The notes beneath the pieces are model-generated. The model was not told the DNA's origin. It did no database searches and saw only the letters and a program-made list of their open reading frames with translations. This document shows positions 1 to 5,216 of a stretch of DNA of 5,216 bases, one piece after another. The DNA lies in NCBI GenBank assembly GCA_021848555.1, contig JAJZUN010000257.1:1-5216 (forward strand). Direction: 5' to 3'. The stretch's first letter is position 1. Each line of letters begins with the position of its first letter. The translations under genes were made by a program, and so were the position numbers. The DNA is from Pseudomonadota bacterium. Lineage in GTDB: Bacteria > Pseudomonadota > Gammaproteobacteria > Burkholderiales > SG8-39.

Positions 1-1
1 C

Positions 2-1333
2 GAGCGTTCCATCCCCGGCGTCGAGCATCGCTTGTTGGTGGTGGGCAAGCAGCTGGTCGCAGCCTCGCGCGGCGAGACCGCCTGGGTCACCGGCGACGGC
101 GGTTCGACCATCGTCGAGCTGATCGATAGCCAGATCAACAGCGATCCGCGCTGCGGCGAGGACGAATCCTTTCCGCTCGAGCCGGTGCGGCTGGAGCGCG
201 AACCGGCAGTCGTCATGGAACTGCAGCGGCAAGGCTACGCTCCCGATTCGATTCCGCCCGCAGGCAAGAAAGTGCTGGTCATCCGCTATGGCAATCTCGC
301 CGACGAAGTCACGGATGAAGTACACCCCGAGGTTGCGGCTGCGGCCATATTGGCCGCGCGCGTCGTCGGCCTGGACATCGCCGGCGTGGACATCGTCGCC
401 GAGGACATCTCGCGCCCCCTAGCCGAGCGGCGCGGCGCGGTGGTCGAGGTCAACGCCGGTCCTGGTCTGCTGATGCACCTCAAACCGGCCAAAGGCCGAC
501 CGCGCCCGGTCGGACAGGCCATCGTGGACAGTCTTTTTCCGCAAAACGAAAGCGGCCGCATCCCTATCGTCGGCGTGGCCGGCACCCGAGGCACTTCATT
601 GATCGCCCGGCTCGTCGCCTGGCTCATCCATCTCTCGGGCAAATCGGTCGGCCTGGCTTGCCGCGACGGCCTGTACCTCGACTGCCGGCTGGTCGACAAG
701 AACGATTGCGCGAACTGGACTGCGGGGCAGCGCCTGCTCATCAACAAATCGCTGGAAGCGGCCGTATTCGAAAACGGCGCCGAAGTCATTCTGGGCCAGG
801 GCGTGGCCTACGACCGCTGCCTGGTCGGCGTCGTCACCGACGTCGATGGTGTCGAGGCGCTCGGCCACTACGAGATCCACGACGCCGAGCAGGTGTTTCA
901 GGTTCTGCGCACCCAAGTCGACATCGTCCTGCCAGAGGGCGCGGCGATATTGAATGCTGCCGATCCTTTTGTCATGCGCATGGCTGATCTGTGCGACGGC
1001 GACACGATGCTCTACGGCCTCGATCCCGATCTGCCCGCGATCGTCAAGCAGCGCGCCGGCGGCGGACGCGCTGTTTTCCTGCGCGACAACCGCATTCACC
1101 TGGCGCAGGGCCCCGCCGAAAGCATGCTGGTCGAGTTGCCCGCGTTCGCCATGCTATCGCGCGAAGGACGCTGCGATGCCGATACCGCCGCCAGCTTGCT
1201 CGCAGCGGCGGGTGCAGCTGTGGCGCTGGACATTCCGCTCGAAATCACGCGCGTCGGCATCGAAACGTTCGAGCACGATTGCAGGGGCAAACCGCCTGTG
1301 CAAAGCCTGCCGCGCAAAGCGGTCAATCTGTAA
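2..1333 (+). CDS. cphA': Cyanophycin synthetase-like protein (CphA'/CphA2 type), 5' end outside the window
   Basis: This is the 3' portion (443 codons visible) of a paralogue of the cyanophycin synthetase next door; aligned to that protein, about 280 codons should lie upstream. Visible residues 1-~190 are the second half of the ATP-grasp domain, including RLLVVG near the start, VTDEVHPEV, GLDIAGVD, and the metal/ATP-binding EVNAGPG (Glu at nt 446). A Mur-ligase-like central domain follows, but it is degenerate. The Walker A GTNGKTT is GTRGTSL (nt 581-601), losing the lysine. The neighbour's NIGEGDHLG is DVDGVEALG, losing the Asp-His pair. The protein stops where the neighbour's C-terminal Mur lobe would begin, ending in a short basic tail. 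This pattern matches CphA' of betaproteobacteria and resembles cyanobacterial CphA2, which polymerises beta-Asp-Arg dipeptides using only the ATP-grasp site. Loss of Mur activity is inferred from motifs; the exact reaction is not known from sequence. The frame is open with normal GC-rich codon use, so it is not an obvious pseudogene. Confidence 0.88.
   Translation, partial: ERSIPGVEHRLLVVGKQLVAASRGETAWVTGDGGSTIVELIDSQINSDPRCGEDESFPLEPVRLEREPAVVMELQRQGYAPDSIPPAGKKVLVIRYGNLADEVTDEVHPEVAAAAILAARVVGLDIAGVDIVAEDISRPLAERRGAVVEVNAGPGLLMHLKPAKGRPRPVGQAIVDSLFPQNESGRIPIVGVAGTRGTSLIARLVAWLIHLSGKSVGLACRDGLYLDCRLVDKNDCANWTAGQRLLINKSLEAAVFENGAEVILGQGVAYDRCLVGVVTDVDGVEALGHYEIHDAEQVFQVLRTQVDIVLPEGAAILNAADPFVMRMADLCDGDTMLYGLDPDLPAIVKQRAGGGRAVFLRDNRIHLAQGPAESMLVELPAFAMLSREGRCDADTAASLLAAAGAAVALDIPLEITRVGIETFEHDCRGKPPVQSLPRKAVNL
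366..387 (+). repeat. Exact 22-base direct repeat shared by the two cphA paralogues
   Basis: This 22-base stretch, encoding GLDIAG plus flanking bases, is identical to positions 2567-2588 at the equivalent place in the downstream cphA. It lies in a longer homologous block (about 2-1270 versus 2197-3480) that is otherwise clearly diverged. It reflects ancestral duplication plus strong constraint on the ATP-grasp core, and is not a mobile-element repeat. Recombination between the copies would be possible in principle. Confidence 0.7.
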
Positions 1334-1353
1334 GGCCTGCCAAAGACAAACTG

Positions 1354-3969
1354 ATGGACGTTTCAAGAATCCGAGCCTTGCGCGGCCCCAACCTGTGGAG
1401 CCGCAATACCGCAATCGAGGCAGTGGTCCACTGCCGCGAGGCAGAGTGCGCGCTGTCCGGACTACTCGGCTTCGAGGAACGTCTGCGCGCGCGCTTCCCG
1501 AACATCGGTTCGATGCGGCTGATCGGCCAGGTCGGAGATATTTCCCTCGCCCATGCGCTTGCCTTCGCCGCACTTGGTCTGCAGGCGCAAGCCGGTTGCC
1601 CGGTGACGTTCACACGGGTGACGCAAACCATCGAGCGCTGCGTGTTCCAGGTGGCTGTCGAATATTCGGAGGAGGCCGTAGGCAGGCTGGCGCTCGCGCT
1701 CGCGCAACAACTGTGCCTGGCAGCCATGGAGGATGCGCCCTTCGACTTGGCCGATGCGCTCGCGCGCCTGCGCGAACTCGACGCGGACGAGCGCCTGGGG
1801 CCCAGCACCGGGGCGATTGTCCACGCCGCCGTCGCGCGCGGGATTCCCTACCGTCGTCTCACCAAGGGCAGCCTGGTGCAGTTCGGCTGGGGCAGCCGCC
1901 AGCGCCGCATCCAGGCCGCCGAAATCGACCGTACCAGCGCCATCGCGGAATCGATCGCGCAGGACAAGACACTTACCAAGCGCCTGATCGGGGCGGCCGG
2001 CGTACCGACGCCTCAGGGACGGCCTGTCGCCGACTTTGAGGACGCGTGGACGGCGATGCAGGAAATCGGCGGAGCGGTGGTGGTCAAACCTCAAGACGGC
2101 AGCCAGGGCAAGGGTGTCACGGTCAACGTCACGACCCGAGAACAATTGGCGGCGGCTTTCGCCACCGCAGCCGAATACGGCTCGACCGTCCTGGTGGAAC
2201 GCTTCGTGCCGGGCCACGATTTCCGCCTGCTGGTGGTGGGCAGAAAACTCGTCGCGGCGGCGCGCCGCGATCCGCCTCAGGTGATAGGCGATGGCGTACA
2301 CACGGTGCAACAGTTGGTCGAAGAGGTGAATCGCGATCCGCGCCGCGGTGTAGGGCACGCCACCTCGCTCACGAAAATCCGCTTCGACGATGTCGCCTTG
2401 CGCCGCCTGGAGCTGCAGGGATTGAGTGCCACCTCGGTGCCCGCGCAAGGTACGCGCGTCGTGCTGCGCAACAATGCCAACCTGTCCACCGGCGGCACCG
2501 CCACCGACGTGACCGACGACGTGCATCCGGAAGTGCAGGCGCAGGCCGTAGCGGCGGCGCAAATGATCGGCCTGGACATCGCCGGCGTCGACATGGTCTG
2601 CGAAACCCTGCAAAAGCCGCTGGAGGAGCAGGGCGGCGCCGTGGTCGAGGTGAATGCCGCGCCCGGCCTGCGCATGCACCTCATGCCCTCTGCCGGCAAG
2701 GCCCACGCAGTGGGCGAAGCCGTTATCGCCGACATGTATCCGGAGGGCGAGGATGGCCGCATTCCCGTGGTGGCGGTGACCGGCACCAACGGCAAGACCA
2801 CTACGGTGCGGCTGATCGCGCGTATCCTTTCCTGCAGCGGCTTGCGCACCGGCATGACCTGCACCGACGGCATCTATGTTGGCGGGCACCGCATCGAAAG
2901 CGGTGATTGCTCCGGCCCGAAGAGCGCGCGCAACGTGCTCATGCACCCCGAGGTCGATGCGGCGGTGTTCGAGACTGCCCGCGGCGGCCTGTTGCGCGAG
3001 GGCCTCGCGTTCGACCGCTGCAAGGTGGCAGTGGTTACCAACATCGGTGAGGGTGACCATCTTGGACTGAGCTACATCGCCACGGTCGAGGATCTCGCCG
3101 TGCTCAAGCGCGTCATCGTGCAGAACATCGCGCCCGACGGCATGGCCGTGCTCAACGCGGCCGACCGCAACGTGGCCAAGATGATCGAGAACTGCCCTGG
3201 CGCGGTTACCTTCTTCGCCGCCGATCCCCACCATCCGGTGATGGCTACGCACAATGCAAGGGGAAAGCGCGTCGTCTATGTCGAGGACAATGCCATCGTC
3301 GCCGCCGAGCGCGGCGCCGTGGTGCAGCGGATCGCACTCGATGACGTGCCGCTCACGCGCAAGGGAACGATCAGTTTCCAGGTCGAGAATGCGATGGCAT
3401 CTGTCGCAGCCGCGTGGGCGCTGGGTCTGGACTGGAACGTGATTCGTGTCGGCCTGAATTCCTTCGTCGGGGACGCGCAGACCGTGCCCGGCCGCTTCAA
3501 TGTGTTCAGTTACCGCGGTGCGACGCTGATCGCCGATTACGGCCACAACGCGGATGCCATCCTGGCTTTGGTGCGTGCCGTCGAAGCCATGCCGGCGCAA
3601 CGCCGCATGATCGTCATCAGCGGGGCGGGCGACCGCCGCGATGAGGACATAAGCCGGCAGACCGAAATCCTGGGTGATGTGTTTGACGAGATTCTGTTGT
3701 ACCAGGATCAATGCCAGCGCGGCCGCAAGGATGGCGAGGTGATCGCTCTGCTGCGCCGAGGCCTGGTCCGCGCCAAGCGCGCGTCCACAGTCGAGGAAAT
3801 TCGCGGCGAATTCCTCGCCGTCGACACTGCTCTCGCCCGTATGCAGCCGGGCGCTCTGTGCCTGATCCTGATCGATCAGGTCGAGGCGGCGCTGGATCAC
3901 ATCGAGCGCCGGCTGGCCGAAGCCCCGATCAGGCGGGTCGAAGCCACGGTGGGCAGGATTCGGGCATAA
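1354..3969 (+). CDS. cphA: Cyanophycin synthetase (CphA, CphA1 type), complete
   Basis: The 871-aa cytoplasmic enzyme makes multi-L-arginyl-poly-L-aspartate: the ATP-grasp site extends the aspartate backbone and the Mur-ligase-like site attaches arginine to the beta-carboxyl, each using ATP. Residues 1-~160 form the N-terminal domain (start MDVSRIRALRGPNLWS, typical of the family). Residues ~215-470 are ATP-grasp, with the KPQDGSQGKG loop at 245-254, E282 in VERFVPGHDFRLL, NLSTGGTATDVTDD just before VHPEV, and E432/N434 in EVNAAPG. Residues ~470-720 are the Mur central domain, with GTNGKTT at 477-483 (K481), ETARGG at 540-545, and N563 plus D568-H569. Residues ~720-871 are the C-terminal Mur lobe, with DYGHN at 728-732 and GAGDRRDED from 757. 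All key motifs are intact. ATG 1354 was chosen because it gives the conserved N-terminus; the frame stays open further upstream only inside cphA'. The 20-base gap to cphA' suggests one transcript, although no strong ribosome binding site precedes the start. Confidence 0.96.
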   Translation: MDVSRIRALRGPNLWSRNTAIEAVVHCREAECALSGLLGFEERLRARFPNIGSMRLIGQVGDISLAHALAFAALGLQAQAGCPVTFTRVTQTIERCVFQVAVEYSEEAVGRLALALAQQLCLAAMEDAPFDLADALARLRELDADERLGPSTGAIVHAAVARGIPYRRLTKGSLVQFGWGSRQRRIQAAEIDRTSAIAESIAQDKTLTKRLIGAAGVPTPQGRPVADFEDAWTAMQEIGGAVVVKPQDGSQGKGVTVNVTTREQLAAAFATAAEYGSTVLVERFVPGHDFRLLVVGRKLVAAARRDPPQVIGDGVHTVQQLVEEVNRDPRRGVGHATSLTKIRFDDVALRRLELQGLSATSVPAQGTRVVLRNNANLSTGGTATDVTDDVHPEVQAQAVAAAQMIGLDIAGVDMVCETLQKPLEEQGGAVVEVNAAPGLRMHLMPSAGKAHAVGEAVIADMYPEGEDGRIPVVAVTGTNGKTTTVRLIARILSCSGLRTGMTCTDGIYVGGHRIESGDCSGPKSARNVLMHPEVDAAVFETARGGLLREGLAFDRCKVAVVTNIGEGDHLGLSYIATVEDLAVLKRVIVQNIAPDGMAVLNAADRNVAKMIENCPGAVTFFAADPHHPVMATHNARGKRVVYVEDNAIVAAERGAVVQRIALDDVPLTRKGTISFQVENAMASVAAAWALGLDWNVIRVGLNSFVGDAQTVPGRFNVFSYRGATLIADYGHNADAILALVRAVEAMPAQRRMIVISGAGDRRDEDISRQTEILGDVFDEILLYQDQCQRGRKDGEVIALLRRGLVRAKRASTVEEIRGEFLAVDTALARMQPGALCLILIDQVEAALDHIERRLAEAPIRRVEATVGRIRA

Positions 3970-3977
3970 ATACCCGC

Positions 3978-4003
3978 ACGGGAAGGCGCAGCACCCTTGC
4001 CGT
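3978..4003 (+). other. Imperfect hairpin between cphA and tsaE, no U-tract
   Basis: Positions 3978-3986 pair with 3995-4003: four base pairs, one G-G mismatch, four base pairs, around an 8-base loop. It begins 9 bases after the cphA stop. No run of T follows, so it is not a standard intrinsic terminator. It could be a weak pause site or a 3'-end stabilising structure for the cphA message, or chance in GC-rich DNA. Nothing else is recognisable in this gap. Confidence 0.3.
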
Positions 4004-4045
4004 CAAATGCCACTTTATCCAATCGAACTGCGTCATCACAACCGA

Positions 4046-4510
4046 ATGCTCAAACTGCATTTGCCAGACGAGGCCGCGACACGCGCGCTGGGAGCGCGAC
4101 TGGCGCGCGTGCTCGCACCAGGTTTGTCGCTCTACCTTCACGGCGACCTGGGCAGCGGCAAGACGACGCTCGCACGCGGTCTGTTGCGCGGACTGGGCTA
4201 CACCGGCCGGGTAAAAAGCCCTACCTACACCCTGGTTGAACTTTATCCTATTTCTAGGTTAAACTTGTACCACTTTGATTTTTATCGCTTCAAGGACCCG
4301 AAGGAGTGGCGGGATGCGGGTTTCAGCGAATACTTCAACGACACCTCGGTCTGCGTGGTCGAATGGCCGGAAAAGGCGGCGGGCTTGTTGCCTCCGGCCG
4401 ACCTCGACATCGCGCTCGAATTCGCCGGCGATGGGCGTGACCTGAGCATTCGCGCCGGAACCGAAAGTGGCAAAGCATGCTTAAACCGATTGTCGCGATT
4501 GTCGCCCTGA
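4046..4510 (+). CDS. tsaE: tRNA N6-threonylcarbamoyladenosine biosynthesis ATPase TsaE (YjeE family)
   Basis: TsaE is the cytoplasmic P-loop ATPase that works with TsaB and TsaD to transfer the threonylcarbamoyl group to A37 of ANN-decoding tRNAs. Counting from the ATG at 4046, the sequence shows the N-terminal LPDEAAT, Walker [10 protein letters not shown] (nt 4142-4168, Lys at 4160), the switch-like [10 protein letters not shown], the YHFDFYR motif (about nt 4268-4288), and VVEWPEKA with a GLLP stretch near the C-terminus. All family hallmarks are present. ATG 4046 gives 154 aa and places DEAAT about where it sits in E. coli TsaE. An in-frame ATG at 4007 would add 13 residues, but those codons are poor in G/C at the third position and match no family feature that I know. 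Neither start has a good ribosome binding site. The gene ends inside amiC, and the tsaE-amiC order is common in proteobacteria. Codons for about residues 66-82 are unusually AT-rich. Confidence 0.95.
   Translation: MLKLHLPDEAATRALGARLARVLAPGLSLYLHGDLGSGKTTLARGLLRGLGYTGRVKSPTYTLVELYPISRLNLYHFDFYRFKDPKEWRDAGFSEYFNDTSVCVVEWPEKAAGLLPPADLDIALEFAGDGRDLSIRAGTESGKACLNRLSRLSP
4236..4290 (+). other. AT-rich island inside tsaE, possible weak internal promoter
   Basis: In the 60 bases from 4231 to 4290 only 20 are G or C, against a GC-rich surrounding. It contains TTGAAC (4236-4241), an 18-base spacer and TAAACT (4260-4265), each matching four of six bases of the sigma-70 -35 and -10 consensus. It also uses codons rare elsewhere in the window (TTA, AGG, CTT, TCT, ATT). 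An internal promoter for amiC, about 210 bases upstream of its start, is possible but unproven; drift or local gene conversion could also explain the patch. Confidence 0.25.
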
Positions 4511-5216
4511 ACGGTCCCGCCTGCAGCGGCAAGCTTAGGCTTGCACAATTATTCAGCACGCTCGTCCTGCTCGCGTTCATCGGCAGCGCAGCGGCGGCAG
4601 AGCGCATCAGTGCGATACGCGTCTGGCCGGCGCAGGATTACACGCGCATCACCATAGAATCCGCGCAGCCGATCCGGCATGAATTGCTGCTGGTGAAGAA
4701 TCCGGATCGCCTGGTGCTCGATCTGGAAGGCGTGGCTTTCGACAGCGTGCAGCGGGAAATCAGCGACAAGATCCTGCCTAGCGATCCTTACATCGGCCAG
4801 ATGCGCGCCGGCCGCTACAAGCCCGGTGTGGTGCGCGTGGTGCTCGATCTCAAGACCGAAGTGCGGCCGCAGATCTTCATGCTCGAGCCGGTAGGCGATT
4901 ACGGTCATCGCCTGGTGCTCGATGTCTATCCGCTGGTGCCGGTCGATCCGCTCATGGCGCTGCTGCAGAAACCCGAAGTGAAAGCCGAAGCGGCAGCGCC
5001 TGCGGCCGATGCTGCGCCGGAGGCGGTTGCGCCCGAGTCCAGATCCGAATCTGCGGCCAAGGCTGAATCCGGCGCCAAGTCCAAACCGGTCGTATCGCGC
5101 CTGGTGACCATCGTCGTCGACGCCGGCCACGGCGGCGAGGACCCGGGCGCCAAGGGCCGCGGCGGCAGCCGCGAGAAGAACGTGACGCTCACCATCGCGA
5201 AGAAGCTCAAGACGAT
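4477..5216 (+). CDS. amiC: N-acetylmuramoyl-L-alanine amidase AmiC, 3' end outside the window
   Basis: This is a secreted zinc amidase that cleaves the bond between N-acetylmuramic acid and the L-alanine of the stem peptide, typically during daughter-cell separation. The 246 visible codons show: a signal peptide with a long n-region and a hydrophobic core (about residues 25-40), probable cleavage A41/E42; an AMIN domain (about 44-152, beginning [18 protein letters not shown]), which targets such enzymes to the septum or cell wall; an Ala/Glu/Pro/Lys-rich linker (about 165-204); and the start of Amidase_3 with [13 protein letters not shown] (zinc ligand H218) and REKNV (zinc ligand E233). The remaining catalytic domain lies beyond the window. 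No twin-arginine motif is visible, so Sec export is inferred, unlike the Tat-exported E. coli AmiC. ATG 4477 is the only ATG, GTG or TTG between the in-frame stop at 4438 and the signal peptide, and AAAGTGG (4464-4470) is a modest ribosome binding site. The 34-base overlap with tsaE suggests translational coupling. Confidence 0.94.
   Translation, partial: MLKPIVAIVALNGPACSGKLRLAQLFSTLVLLAFIGSAAAAERISAIRVWPAQDYTRITIESAQPIRHELLLVKNPDRLVLDLEGVAFDSVQREISDKILPSDPYIGQMRAGRYKPGVVRVVLDLKTEVRPQIFMLEPVGDYGHRLVLDVYPLVPVDPLMALLQKPEVKAEAAAPAADAAPEAVAPESRSESAAKAESGAKSKPVVSRLVTIVVDAGHGGEDPGAKGRGGSREKNVTLTIAKKLKT

Noticed and set aside
581..1333. cphA' as a pseudogene
   Set aside because: The frame is intact with normal codon use, the visible ATP-grasp motifs are conserved, and the degenerate Mur domain follows a pattern known for CphA'/CphA2-type proteins.
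991..1353. In-frame upstream extension of cphA from an earlier ATG
   Set aside because: It lies wholly within the well-supported cphA' frame, translates to low-complexity Arg-rich sequence, and the family N-terminus begins at the ATG at 1354.
1462..3900. An 812-codon open frame on the minus strand opposite cphA
   Set aside because: Long antisense frames are expected opposite GC-rich codon-biased genes. The translation has no recognisable domain, while the plus strand encodes a full set of cyanophycin synthetase motifs.
3961..3976. Short CGGG/CCCG inverted repeat around the cphA stop codon
   Set aside because: It has only four base pairs with an 8-base loop and is easily explained by chance in GC-rich DNA.
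4007..4045. Upstream in-frame start for tsaE adding 13 residues
   Set aside because: The added codons have low G/C at third positions and match no TsaE feature that I know; it remains possible because neither start has a clear ribosome binding site.
4507..4526. Possible lipoprotein lipobox at C16 of AmiC (LNGPAC)
   Set aside because: The residues before the Cys do not fit the lipobox pattern (no Leu at -3), and the true hydrophobic core with an Ala-rich cleavage site lies downstream.

Overview
The window is GC-rich (by eye about two-thirds G+C outside one patch) and densely packed with plus-strand genes. It has the look of a betaproteobacterial chromosome: a tandem pair of cyanophycin synthetase genes (the cphA'/cphA arrangement known from Cupriavidus/Ralstonia relatives) followed by the housekeeping pair tsaE-amiC. 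The taxonomic call is inferred from protein character and gene order only.

Layout: (1) positions 2-1333 hold the 3' part of a cyanophycin synthetase-like gene (CphA'/CphA2 type). It keeps the second half of the ATP-grasp domain but has a degenerate Mur-ligase domain and no C-terminal Mur lobe. (2) After 20 bases comes a complete cphA (1354-3969, 871 aa) with intact N-terminal, ATP-grasp and Mur-ligase regions. (3) A short intergenic stretch carries an imperfect hairpin (3978-4003) without a U-tract. (4) tsaE (to 4510) encodes the P-loop ATPase of tRNA t6A synthesis and contains a strikingly AT-rich island. (5) amiC (from 4477, running off the right edge) overlaps the end of tsaE by 34 bases and encodes a secreted N-acetylmuramoyl-L-alanine amidase with an AMIN domain and the beginning of the Amidase_3 catalytic domain.

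How the genes fit together: the intact CphA should build the storage polymer cyanophycin (multi-L-arginyl-poly-L-aspartate) from Asp, Arg and ATP. The upstream paralogue has lost the residues expected for the arginine-adding Mur-type reaction. It would therefore be limited to ATP-grasp chemistry, such as joining ready-made beta-Asp-Arg units, or to a structural or partner role. TsaE and AmiC are unrelated housekeeping functions (tRNA modification and cell separation) that commonly travel together. No cyanophycinase, mobile element, CRISPR array or RNA gene is visible. The most interesting signal is the asymmetric cphA'/cphA pair. It is a known type of arrangement, and nothing here demands an undescribed system.
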